Of a stretch of 64,000 nucleotides of DNA, positions 38,936-46,920 are shown one piece after another. The first letter of the stretch is position 1; every line of letters starts with the position of its first letter. Under the pieces are notes generated by a model that saw only the letters and a list, made by a program, of their open reading frames with translations, searched no databases and had not been told where the DNA came from. Both the position numbers and the translations under genes were made by a program. The stretch is from Fulvimarina manganoxydans (GTDB lineage: Bacteria > Pseudomonadota > Alphaproteobacteria > Rhizobiales > Rhizobiaceae), in the NCBI RefSeq assembly GCF_900176465.1, contig NZ_FWXR01000013.1, positions 1 to 64,000 of the forward strand, read 5' to 3'.

Positions 38936-40033
38936 ATGACCCTGCGCATGCGAACCCCGATCGCGCTCGCCCTCGCGGCTTCGACCATGTTTACCTCTTC
39001 GGCTTTTGCCGAGCCGTCTCAGGAACTGATCGACGCGGCAAAGAAGGAAGGCATGCTCACAACGATCGCGCTTCCTCATAACTGGTGCAATTATGGCGGC
39101 GTGATCCAGGGCTTCAAGGATAAGTATGGTCTTCAGGTCAACGAGCTGAACCCCAATGCCGGATCGGCCGATGAACTCGAGGCGGTCAAGGCCAATAAGG
39201 GCAATACGGGCACTCAGGCGCCCGATGTGCTCGATGTCGGTCTCTCCTTCGGCCCGGCCGCCAAGGAGCAGGGCCTCATCCAGCCCTACAAGGTCTCGAC
39301 CTGGGACAGCATTCCGGACGATGCCAAGGATCCGGAAGGCTATTGGTATGGCGACTATTACGGCGTGCTCGCCTTTGCTGTGAACAAGGACGTCTTTCCG
39401 GAAGTCCCGACCAGCTTTGCGGATTTGAAGGCCAGCGCCTATACCAATTCTGTCGCACTTCAAGGCGATCCGCGCACCGGCAATTCCGTGATGATGGCGG
39501 TCTATGCCGCCGGCGTCGCCGAAGGTGGCGAGCCTGGCGCGGACGCGTTGAACAAGGGCATCGGCTTCTTCAAGGAGCTGAAGGATAGCGGCAATCTCGT
39601 TCCAGTGAATGGTACGGCCCAGAACCTCGCCCAGGGCACGACGCCGATCTATTTCGATTGGGACTACAATCTCCTCGCCGTTCGCGACGAACTTAACGGC
39701 AATCCGCCGATCGAGGTCGTGGTGCCTTCCGATGCCGTCGTTGCCGGCGTTTATGTCCAGGCGATCTCGGCCTATGCGCCGCATCCGAACGCCGCCAAGC
39801 TCTGGATGGAATATCTGTATTCCGACGAGGGTCAGTTGAAATGGCTCGATGGCTACTGCCATCCTATCCGCTTTAACGACATGACAGAGCGCGGCGTCAT
39901 TCCGCAGGAAATGCTCGACAAGCTGCCGCCGGCCGAAAACTATGCCAAGGCCATCTTCCCGACGCTTGAGCAGCAGGAAGCCGCCAAGGCGGCGGTCGCC
40001 GAAAACTGGGGCAAGGAAATGGGCCTCCAATAA
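38936..40033 (+). CDS. Periplasmic binding protein of AfuA/PotD type ABC importer
   Basis: A 365-residue extracellular solute-binding protein. A 25-residue signal peptide ending SSAFA is followed by EPSQELIDAAKKEGMLTTIALPHNW, the typical opening of family 1/6 binding proteins (iron, polyamine, aminoethylphosphonate, YnjB type). Other features are the APDVLDVGLSFGP and GYWYGDYYGVLAFAVNKDV blocks. GGAGAG precedes the ATG; the frame is open back to 38801 without a ribosome site. A strong stem-loop lies between this gene and the permease. The ligand cannot be assigned from the sequence; the HAD and PHP neighbours suggest a phosphorylated compound. Confidence 0.83.
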   Translation: MTLRMRTPIALALAASTMFTSSAFAEPSQELIDAAKKEGMLTTIALPHNWCNYGGVIQGFKDKYGLQVNELNPNAGSADELEAVKANKGNTGTQAPDVLDVGLSFGPAAKEQGLIQPYKVSTWDSIPDDAKDPEGYWYGDYYGVLAFAVNKDVFPEVPTSFADLKASAYTNSVALQGDPRTGNSVMMAVYAAGVAEGGEPGADALNKGIGFFKELKDSGNLVPVNGTAQNLAQGTTPIYFDWDYNLLAVRDELNGNPPIEVVVPSDAVVAGVYVQAISAYAPHPNAAKLWMEYLYSDEGQLKWLDGYCHPIRFNDMTERGVIPQEMLDKLPPAENYAKAIFPTLEQQEAAKAAVAENWGKEMGLQ

Positions 40034-40155
40034 GCCCAGACAGCTCATCGACCACTGTCTTTCACAATCTGTGTCTTACGGCGGTTGAGCGTTCCGTTTG
40101 CCGAGTGCCCGGGCTCGGTTAGCCCTGCGGCAGAATGCGGGCGACAAGTGATGAC

Positions 40156-40185
40156 GCATCGGTCGGATCACGATCCGGCCGATGC
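40156..40185 (+). promoter_or_regulatory. Strong intercistronic stem-loop after binding-protein gene
   Basis: A 13-bp stem (one G-T wobble) with a CACG loop: GCATCGGTCGGAT pairs with ATCCGGCCGATGC. It lies in the 182-bp gap between the binding-protein and first permease genes. No T-run follows, so it is more likely an mRNA-stabilising element or partial terminator than a full stop, as in malE-malF type operons. Confidence 0.6.
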
Positions 40186-40215
40186 GGAACGACATGACAA
40201 TGAGAGGGACTGACG

Positions 40216-41133
40216 GTGGTCGACATCAGCGACGGGCATGGTCTTGCCAAGGAAGGCAGGCGCTTCGGCTCCGGATTCCCGATGTCGCTCCGCCTAGACT
40301 GGAACTGGCTGGGTGTCGCCCCCTATCTGACATTCGCCTTTCTCTTCCTGATTCTGCCCATTCTTTATCTCATCCAGGGAGCGTTTCAGACACCGGATGG
40401 CAGCTATTCGCTGACGACGCTGATATCTTTGTCGCAGCCGCAACTCGCGGGTTCTTACTGGCTGTCGATCCGATTGAGTTTCGTCTCCGCCTCTCTGGGA
40501 GCCGTTTTCGGCCTGTTTCTGGCTTGCGCTCTCATTTTGGGCGGTCTGCCGTCGTGGATGCGGCGCGCCTTCATGACCTATTCCGGTGTCGCCTCGAACT
40601 TTGCCGGCGTGCCTCTTGCCTTCGCCTTCATTGCAACGCTTGGCCGGCTTGGACTTGCGACCCTGATCCTGCGGGATGTCTTTGGTCTCAATATCTATGC
40701 TGCGGGCTTTTCGCTCTTCTCGTTCTGGGGTCTCGCGATCGTCTATCTTTACTTTCAGATGCCGCTGATGGTGCTGATGATCACCCCGGCGCTGGAAGGG
40801 CTGCGACCCCAATGGAAAGAGGCGGCGGAAAGTCTTGGCGCCAGCACATGGCAATATTGGCGCCATATTGGGCTGCCGATTTTGGCGCCCTCAGTCCTCG
40901 GCTGTTTTCTGCTTCTCTTCGCCAACGCCTTCGGGACTCTCGCCACGATCTACGCGCTGACCGGCGGTAATTACGAGGTCGTTCCGATCGTCCTCTTCCA
41001 GCAGATCCGTGGCAACGTTCTCTACAACCCCAATCTCGGCTATGCGCTCGCGTTTGGAATGATCCTGATCATGATCGTGACGAACTCTCTCTACTTCCTG
41101 CTTCGCCGTCGGGCGGAAAGGTGGCAAAAGTGA
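40216..41133 (+). CDS. ABC transporter permease 1 (PotB/PhnU-like)
   Basis: A 305-residue inner-membrane permease with six helices. A hydrophilic N-terminus of about 35 residues precedes helix 1 (YLTFAFLFLILPILYLIQGAF). The EAA coupling loop is KEAAESLGASTWQYWRHIGLPIL near 213-235. The GTG start at 40216 sits after a GACGG sequence. The stop lies inside the start region of the next permease gene (13-base overlap), showing coupled translation. Substrate unknown. Confidence 0.87.
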   Translation: MVDISDGHGLAKEGRRFGSGFPMSLRLDWNWLGVAPYLTFAFLFLILPILYLIQGAFQTPDGSYSLTTLISLSQPQLAGSYWLSIRLSFVSASLGAVFGLFLACALILGGLPSWMRRAFMTYSGVASNFAGVPLAFAFIATLGRLGLATLILRDVFGLNIYAAGFSLFSFWGLAIVYLYFQMPLMVLMITPALEGLRPQWKEAAESLGASTWQYWRHIGLPILAPSVLGCFLLLFANAFGTLATIYALTGGNYEVVPIVLFQQIRGNVLYNPNLGYALAFGMILIMIVTNSLYFLLRRRAERWQK

Positions 41134-41954
41134 ACCGCCCTCCGATCCTCTCCTGGCTGATCGCCTTTCTGGCCGCCGCCTATTTTCTCGTCCCGCTCTA
41201 TGCGACCTTCGATTTCTCGCTGCGCATGGTTCGCGGCGAATTGACCTTCGAAGCCTATCGTTCGGTCCTGTCCAGCGACGTCTTCCTCAGCGCGCTCGCC
41301 TTTTCGACCGTCGCCTCACTGACCGCGATCGTCCTCGGCGCGTTGCTGGTCGTGCCGACGGCCTATTGGGTGCGCCTCAAGCTGCCGCGGCTTCGCCCCG
41401 TGGTCGAATTCTTAAGCCTGATGCCGCTGATCATTCCACCAGTCGTCCTCGTCTTCGGCTATGTCCGCATGTATGGATCCTCGTCCTTTCTGCCGATGAC
41501 GACGACCGAATTCGGCATCAACCTTCTGCTCGTGATCGGCTATGTGACACTGTCGCTCCCCTATATGTTCCGGGCCGTGGACAACGGGCTGAGCGCCATC
41601 GACATCGTCACCTTGAGCGAGGCGGCGGAATCGCTCGGCGCGTCACGCTTTCGCACGATCGTCAGCGTCATTTTTCCCAATGTGCGCTCGTCGCTCGTCG
41701 CGGGCGCGTTCCTCACCTTCTCCATCTCGCTCAGCGAGTTCGTGATCACCTCGCTTTTGAACCGCCCCGGCTTTGGCCCCTACATGGTGCAGGTCGGCGA
41801 GGATCAGGCCTATCAGCCGGCCGCTCTCGCCATCATGGCCTTTGCGTTCACCTGGGTCTGCATGTGGCTGATGGAGTATTTCGCGACCCGCAAGCCGGGC
41901 CAGATCTTCGCGCCCTTGCGCAAGCGGAACCTTCTGAAGGCAGCCACACGATGA
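41121..41954 (+). CDS. ABC transporter permease 2 (PotC/PhnV-like)
   Basis: A 277-residue inner-membrane permease, six helices, partner of the preceding protein. Helix 1 is LIAFLAAAYFLVPLYATFDFSL. The EAA loop SEAAESLGASRFRTIVSVIFPNV lies near 165-187. The start overlaps the end of permease 1, and the stop overlaps the ATG of the ATPase gene (ATGA). Confidence 0.87.
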   Translation: MAKVNRPPILSWLIAFLAAAYFLVPLYATFDFSLRMVRGELTFEAYRSVLSSDVFLSALAFSTVASLTAIVLGALLVVPTAYWVRLKLPRLRPVVEFLSLMPLIIPPVVLVFGYVRMYGSSSFLPMTTTEFGINLLLVIGYVTLSLPYMFRAVDNGLSAIDIVTLSEAAESLGASRFRTIVSVIFPNVRSSLVAGAFLTFSISLSEFVITSLLNRPGFGPYMVQVGEDQAYQPAALAIMAFAFTWVCMWLMEYFATRKPGQIFAPLRKRNLLKAATR

Positions 41955-43003
41955 GCTTTCTCACCCTCGATCGGATCGCCAAGAATTTCGGCGCCTCCAA
42001 TGTGGTCAGCGAATTCGATCTCTCGATCGATCGGGGGGAATTCGTCTCCTTTCTCGGGCCATCGGGCTGCGGCAAGACGACGGTTCTTCGAATGATCGCC
42101 GGTTTCGAGAAGCCGAGTTCCGGGACGATCACCGTCAGCGGCGAGGATGTAACGGCTTTGTCGGCGAGCCGGCGGCGCATCGGCATGGTCTTTCAGTCCT
42201 ATGCGCTCTTTCCCAACATGACGGCCTCTGAAAACGTCGCCTTCGGGCTGAAGGTCGCCGGCATGGACCGGCAGACGATCGATGCGCGTGTGAAGGAGAT
42301 GCTTTCGCTCATCTCGCTCGATCATCTGGCCGATCGCTATCCCTATCAGCTCTCGGGCGGCCAGCAGCAGCGCGTGAGCCTTGCCCGGGCCCTCGCCCCG
42401 AGCCCGAAACTCCTCCTTCTCGACGAGCCGCTCTCGGCCCTCGATGCCAAGATCCGCGTCTCGCTGCGCGACGATATCCGCCGCATCCAGCGCGAACTCG
42501 GCATCACCACGATCTTCGTCACCCACGATCAGGAGGAAGCGCTTTCGATCTCCGACCGGGTCGTCGTCATGCATCGCGGCCGGGCCGACCAGATCGCGGC
42601 TCCCGCCGAGATCTACAATCGGCCTGCGACACGCTTCGTCGCCGATTTCGTCGGCACGCTGAATGTCTTCGACGCCGAAGTCGTGGCCCCCGGCCAACTG
42701 CGCTTTGCGGCCAAGACCTTCGAGATCCCGGCCGCCGGGCGCTATGAGGCAGGCGATAAGATCGTCGCGGCGCTGCGCCCGGAATCGCTTGCACTCCGCC
42801 GCCGCGAGGGTGACGCGCTCTCGATCGCCGGCACCGTCATGATGACGAGTTTCCTCGGCTCGGTCATCCGCGCCCAGATCGATATCGACGGCCGCGTGGT
42901 CTGTGTCGACATGTTCAATCAGAGCGGTGCGCGCATTCCCGCGATCGGCGAGACCGCCGAGCTCTGGTTCTCAGAAGACGATCTTCTCGTCCTTCCCGAA
43001 TAA
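41951..43003 (+). CDS. ABC transporter ATP-binding protein (PotA/AfuC type)
   Basis: A 350-residue ATPase: Walker A GPSGCGKTT (about 36-44), Q-loop FQSYALFPNMT, signature LSGGQQQRVSLARAL, Walker B LLLLDEPLSALD, switch VTHDQEEAL. A C-terminal TOBE-type domain (about 245-350) has GTLNVFDAEVV and ALRPESLAL. The start is set at the ATGA overlap with the second permease. Use of MalK-like length and TOBE domain fits importers of polyamines, iron or aminoethylphosphonate. The PHP gene follows after 15 bp, clearly in the same operon. Confidence 0.88.
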   Translation: MSFLTLDRIAKNFGASNVVSEFDLSIDRGEFVSFLGPSGCGKTTVLRMIAGFEKPSSGTITVSGEDVTALSASRRRIGMVFQSYALFPNMTASENVAFGLKVAGMDRQTIDARVKEMLSLISLDHLADRYPYQLSGGQQQRVSLARALAPSPKLLLLDEPLSALDAKIRVSLRDDIRRIQRELGITTIFVTHDQEEALSISDRVVVMHRGRADQIAAPAEIYNRPATRFVADFVGTLNVFDAEVVAPGQLRFAAKTFEIPAAGRYEAGDKIVAALRPESLALRRREGDALSIAGTVMMTSFLGSVIRAQIDIDGRVVCVDMFNQSGARIPAIGETAELWFSEDDLLVLPE

Positions 43004-43018
43004 GGCCTTGCCTCAGCG

Positions 43019-43942
43019 ATGATCCTCGATGCTTTCGTTGCCCCCGGACGCTTCTTCCGCGGCAATCTCCACACCCATTCGAACCGCTCCGACGGCATTC
43101 TGGAGCCGGCCGAGGTGTGTCGCCGGTACCGTGCGGAAGGCTATGATTTCATCGCTTTGACCGATCACATGATCGGCCTTTACGGCTATCCGATCACCGA
43201 CACGACGGGTTTTCGCGGGGACGGCTTCACGACGCTTCTGGGCGCCGAGCTCCATTCCGGCGCGATGCGGAACGGTGAACTCTGGCATATTCTCGCCGTC
43301 GGTCTGCCGGCCGATTTCAAACCCGCGAACGCGCCCGATTTCGTCGCGCGGAGCGATCAGGAGACCGGCCCGGCGCTTGCGGCGCGCGCGTCCGCCGCCG
43401 GCGCCTTCGTCGCGGTCGCCCATCCCCAATGGTCCGGCATGACGCTCGACGACGCCCGGTCGATCGAGGCAGCCGATGCCGTCGAGATCTACAATCACGG
43501 CTGCGCCATCGGATGCGACCGGGCCGACGGTTTCCAGACGTCAGACCTCCTCTGGTCGGAAGGCCGCTCCCCGACGCTGATCGCGACGGACGACGCCCAT
43601 TTCACCGAGCCGGATTTCTTCGGCGGCTGGGTGATGGTCAAGGCCGAGGCGAACGAGCCGGACGCCCTTCTGAAAAGCCTGAAGGCCGGCCATTTCTATT
43701 CGAGCCAAGGCCCCGAGATCCATCATGTGGCGATCGAGGAGGGCGAGGTGGTCGTGCGCTCCAGCGCCGTCGTCACGCTCATCGTGCAAGGCCATGGCTG
43801 CGCGGCGCTGGCGCTGCACGGGGAGTCTATGACAACGGCCCGCATGAAGCTCGACCGCTTCGCCGCCTCACCTTGGCTCCGCGTCACCGTGATCGACCGG
43901 GCCGGCCGGCGCGCCTGGACCAATCCCGTTCGGCACTCCTGA
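43019..43942 (+). CDS. PHP-domain phosphoesterase in ABC operon
   Basis: A 307-residue metal-dependent hydrolase of the PHP superfamily. Motif I is GNLHTHSNRSDG with His18, His20 and Asp25. Motif II is IALTDHM, further ligands lie in GAELHSG and VAHPQWSG, and the last motif is ATDDAHF. The C-terminal 80 residues form a beta-rich tail (VVVRSSAVVTLIVQGHG). Members of this superfamily cleave phosphate mono- or diesters, as TrpH/YciV and histidinol phosphatase do. Its place as the last gene of the ABC operon suggests it acts on the imported compound. The last codons and the stop lie inside a perfect 11-bp inverted repeat. Confidence 0.82.
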   Translation: MILDAFVAPGRFFRGNLHTHSNRSDGILEPAEVCRRYRAEGYDFIALTDHMIGLYGYPITDTTGFRGDGFTTLLGAELHSGAMRNGELWHILAVGLPADFKPANAPDFVARSDQETGPALAARASAAGAFVAVAHPQWSGMTLDDARSIEAADAVEIYNHGCAIGCDRADGFQTSDLLWSEGRSPTLIATDDAHFTEPDFFGGWVMVKAEANEPDALLKSLKAGHFYSSQGPEIHHVAIEEGEVVVRSSAVVTLIVQGHGCAALALHGESMTTARMKLDRFAASPWLRVTVIDRAGRRAWTNPVRHS

Positions 43943-43959
43943 CCTTTGCAGGAGTGCCG
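43931..43959 (+). promoter_or_regulatory. Perfect stem-loop overlapping PHP gene stop codon
   Basis: CGGCACTCCTG and CAGGAGTGCCG pair perfectly over 11 bp around a 7-base loop. The PHP stop TGA (43940-43942) is at the top of the stem. No T-run follows. It may protect the mRNA 3' end together with the terminator at 44038-44067. Confidence 0.6.
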
Positions 43960-44037
43960 CTGATCGGTCCGGCGGGAGACATCGAGCGCTCGATGCTTGA
44001 CTGATCGCGCTCGTCTCACGTCGCCTTGATTTCGTCC

Positions 44038-44067
44038 CGCCTCGATTTGCGGTTTCGAGGCGCTTTT
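44038..44067 (+). terminator. Rho-independent terminator of ABC-PHP operon
   Basis: CGCCTCGA and TCGAGGCG form an 8-bp perfect stem with a 9-base loop, followed by CTTTTCCC. It lies 96 bp after the PHP stop and before the curli genes. Confidence 0.7.
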
Positions 44068-44207
44068 CCCGTCTGCAGTCCCGCAGGTCGATCTCCCGCT
44101 TTTCCCATTCAATCTGACCTGACCGTTGAATTTTAGATCCCACCTTTACGCGGCATTAACCATAAATGCTGTTTTCCTTGGGTAACGCGCTGCCCATGGT
44201 GAGACAG

Positions 44208-44678
44208 ATGATTTCGAAGCAATTCCGACTGGCCCTCGCATTCGCCTGCCCCTTGTCGATTGCCACGCCTGTATGGGCCGGCAACCTCGTTTATACGCCG
44301 ATCAACCCCTCATTCGGCGGCAGTCCTCTCAACTCCGGCCATCTTCTTGGAATTGCCAGTGCTCAGCGCGAGGCGACCGCGAGCGACGTGGCGAGCGACG
44401 AGGACGATGATCGGCTCGCCCCGGGCCTCAATAACAGGGCGGGAAGTGACGCGGCAGACCTCTTTGTCCGCCAGCTCCAGGGCCGCCTCTTCTCCGCCCT
44501 TGCCGGACAGGTGACCGAGGCGATCTTCGGCGAAAACCCCCAGAACAACGGCACCGTCACCTTCGGCGATACGTCGGTCACCTTCGACCGAACCCTCGAT
44601 TCGATCCGGCTGACCATCGTCGACTCTCTCGACGGCTCGGTCACCGAGATCGTCGTTCCGCAACTCGTCGCCAACTGA
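44208..44678 (+). CDS. csgF: Curli assembly protein CsgF
   Basis: A 156-residue secreted factor that caps the CsgG pore and helps anchor and nucleate curli. A signal peptide (MISKQFRLALAFACPLSIATPVWA) is followed by GNLVYTPINPSFGGSPLNSG, which matches the pore-binding N-terminus of CsgF. A helical FVRQLQGRLFSALAGQ and a C-terminal beta part (TVTFGDTSVTFD, IRLTIVDSLDGSVTEIVVP) follow. The start at 44208 is chosen for a GGTGAG just upstream; ATGs at 44166 and 44196 are also in frame. csgG follows after 18 bp. Confidence 0.87.
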   Translation: MISKQFRLALAFACPLSIATPVWAGNLVYTPINPSFGGSPLNSGHLLGIASAQREATASDVASDEDDDRLAPGLNNRAGSDAADLFVRQLQGRLFSALAGQVTEAIFGENPQNNGTVTFGDTSVTFDRTLDSIRLTIVDSLDGSVTEIVVPQLVAN

Positions 44679-44696
44679 TCGCCGGGAGAGCTTCCA

Positions 44697-46058
44697 ATGG
44701 TATCGAAGAAGACTGCCGGCGCGATCCTGCGCATCGGCACATTGAGCGTCCTCGTGCCATTGGCCGGATGCATCACGAAGAACTCGGCGATCGACACGCC
44801 CCCGGTCGTGGCGCCCGTGACATCGACGAGCGCCGAATTGCGCAACCTTCCCGCTCCGAGCGAGAAGGTCACGGTTTCGGTCTATGATCTCGAAGACCTC
44901 ACCGGTCAGTTCAAGGAGAGCGACCGGGTGCAGACCCTGTCCAAGGCCGTGACCCAGGGCGGCGCGGCTATTTTGATCAAGTCCTTGCAGGACACCGGCG
45001 AGCGCCGCTGGTTCACCGTGCTGGAGCGCAAGGATCTCGACAATCTTCTGAAGGAACGGCAGATCCTCACCGAAATGCGCCGGCTCTATCGTGGAGAAGA
45101 CAGGCTTGATGCCAATGTACTCCCGCCGTTGAAACATGCCGGCTTCATCATCGAAGGCGCGATCATCGGCTATGACACGAATGTCGTCACCGGCGGGGTC
45201 GGCGCGCGGTTCCTGGCGATCGGCGGTGACACCAAATATCTCCAGGACGTGGTGACCGTTACACTGCGCGTCGTCTCCACCAAGACCGGCGAGGTTCTGA
45301 CGAGCGTGACCTCCCGCAAGATGGTTTCGTCCTATGCGCTTCAGGGTGGTGCGTTCCGCTATTTGAAACTCGACGAGCTGCTCGAGGCCGAAACCGGCGT
45401 CACCTATAATGAGCCCAAGCAACTCGCCGTCGAGGCGGCGGTCGAGAAGGCGGTCTATTCCCTCGTCATCGAAGGCGCCGAGCTCGGCATCTGGAATTTC
45501 GCCGACCGAGAGGCCGGAGCCGACCTGATCGCGGCCTATCGCGGCGCGAAATATGAAAACCATTTGACCGCCGAGGCTCTTTACCCGCCGGCCCCAGCCA
45601 GCAAGCCGCCCCACGACCTGCCGGATACGGAAGCGAGGGCGCCCGGGCCCGTGAGGGTCGCGGCGCGGGCCGAGCCCCAGCGCACGATCATGCGGCCGAT
45701 GCCGCCCGTGATGCAGCGTGTCATCCAAGGACCATCCGGCCAGGCGCCGCAGACAGGTGCTGGCGGCGCCGTGCCCCCGGCGCAGCCGGGACAATACACG
45801 CCGGCCTCGCCGCGCGAGGAGGGTCAAGCCGAACCGCGCAGCTTGCCGCCGGCACCCACCCCGGATGAACCCGCGGTCGGCCAGCACATCGAAGAGACGC
45901 CCAAGCGCAGGACCTTGTTCTCCATGCTGTTTGGCAGCGACGACGAGCAGCCCGCACCGGAGGCGGAGGCCGAAACCGAGGCGCCTATGCAGGGCGGGAC
46001 CGGCTGGACCGGTCTGCGCGATGCGCCGGAAGAGGTCGCCGCGCTTCAGACCCCGTGA
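44697..46058 (+). CDS. csgG: Curli secretion channel lipoprotein CsgG, with long C-terminal extension
   Basis: A 453-residue outer membrane lipoprotein forming the curlin export pore. The lipobox LAGC puts the lipidated Cys at residue 25. The CsgG core follows (about 55-280): KVTVSVYDLEDLTGQFKES, QGGAAILIKSLQDTGERRWFTVLERKDLDNLLKERQI, and VTLRVVSTKTGEVLTSVTSRK. E. coli CsgG has 277 residues; here about 170 residues are added at the C-terminus. That part is rich in Pro, Ala and Glu, with predicted disorder and no known domain. The gene forms an operon with csgF. The extension would lie in the periplasm or at the rim, and its role is unknown. Confidence 0.87.
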   Translation: MVSKKTAGAILRIGTLSVLVPLAGCITKNSAIDTPPVVAPVTSTSAELRNLPAPSEKVTVSVYDLEDLTGQFKESDRVQTLSKAVTQGGAAILIKSLQDTGERRWFTVLERKDLDNLLKERQILTEMRRLYRGEDRLDANVLPPLKHAGFIIEGAIIGYDTNVVTGGVGARFLAIGGDTKYLQDVVTVTLRVVSTKTGEVLTSVTSRKMVSSYALQGGAFRYLKLDELLEAETGVTYNEPKQLAVEAAVEKAVYSLVIEGAELGIWNFADREAGADLIAAYRGAKYENHLTAEALYPPAPASKPPHDLPDTEARAPGPVRVAARAEPQRTIMRPMPPVMQRVIQGPSGQAPQTGAGGAVPPAQPGQYTPASPREEGQAEPRSLPPAPTPDEPAVGQHIEETPKRRTLFSMLFGSDDEQPAPEAEAETEAPMQGGTGWTGLRDAPEEVAALQTP

Positions 46059-46117
46059 GGCATCGGTTCGCTCGGCAGGCGCGTTGCCCCTTTGAGCGAT
46101 TTTCGAAAAGCAAATCG

Positions 46118-46147
46118 GCCAGCATCGTCATTCGTGACAATGCTGGC
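46118..46147 (+). terminator. Terminator-like stem-loop after csgG
   Basis: GCCAGCAT and ATGCTGGC pair over 8 bp, then GTCA/TGAC pairs after one mismatch around a TTCG tetraloop, followed by TTT. It lies 60 bp after the csgG stop and probably ends the csgFG transcript. Confidence 0.7.
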
Positions 46148-46920
46148 TTTCGCGTTGCGGTTCGCGGGAAACGGGCTCGTCGAATGTGGACGAGGCGCGA
46201 ATCGTGAGCGCGGGAATGGCCTTGACGGCTCAAAACGCAAAGGGCGATCGACAAAGCTCAAGCGCCATTACTCTTCGGAATATAAGACAGGATTACAAAA
46301 ATAATAAGAAGAAATTCTCAGTTTGAGATGCCAGCATCGCGAAATGGCCCATTTTCTGGCAAAACGGCATGACCAAGCGGTGAACTATACCTCATTTTGG
46401 TGATGAAAAACCAGTTTGAGACAAATCCTCGCTTTAAACATCATTTTCTTTTCAGGAATCTGCAGCCCCTTTGCTTGTTGACCAAACGTTAAGGCTTCGT
46501 TTATCACTTGGGCATCGAGCAGGCGAGATTGGGCAGGGATAACCCGCTCCCAAGTCCTGATCGGCAGAGCTGGTTTCGTATCGCCGCTCGTCGAGGCGGC
46601 GGTTTTCGGATCGGCGAACAGCAGAACAGGGATTATCGGGGGCGCCCGGCGTCCAGCCAATGGCAGAGCCGATCTTGCTGGAAGGGTCGGCGATCGGGGC
46701 GGGTTCGTGACGGCGGTCGTTCAGCCGTCGAACCGGCCTCGAAAAAGGCTTCTCGCAAGCCTGCATCGGCGCCCACGCCCAGGGCGCACCGAAACAACCA
46801 AGCCCGCATCACGTCGTAAAAGGCGGAGCGGCAAAACAGTCCCCGCGCTGCTCGCGGCGCATTTTATCGAGTATCGCGCACCGGCCAGGGTGCGTTTCCT
46901 ACGGACAGGGAGTCCCTATC
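46148..46920. other. Long gene-free leader region upstream of first curlin gene
   Basis: About 770 bp with no convincing gene. The part from 46265 to 46500 is markedly AT-rich and holds the decamer CAGTTTGAGA twice as a direct repeat (46319-46328 and 46412-46421). A sigma70-like pair TTGACC and TTATCA with a 17-bp spacer lies around 46478-46507. A 6-bp hairpin (46877-46894) with a following TTTCC sits just before the csgA ribosome site AGGGAG. This is consistent with a complex promoter and a long leader for the curlin gene; a small RNA is possible. Confidence 0.4.

Noticed and set aside
38742-40215. Pho box upstream of or inside the ABC-PHP operon
   Set aside because: CTGT-containing words occur (for example near 40053) but not as properly spaced direct repeats of the rhizobial Pho box.
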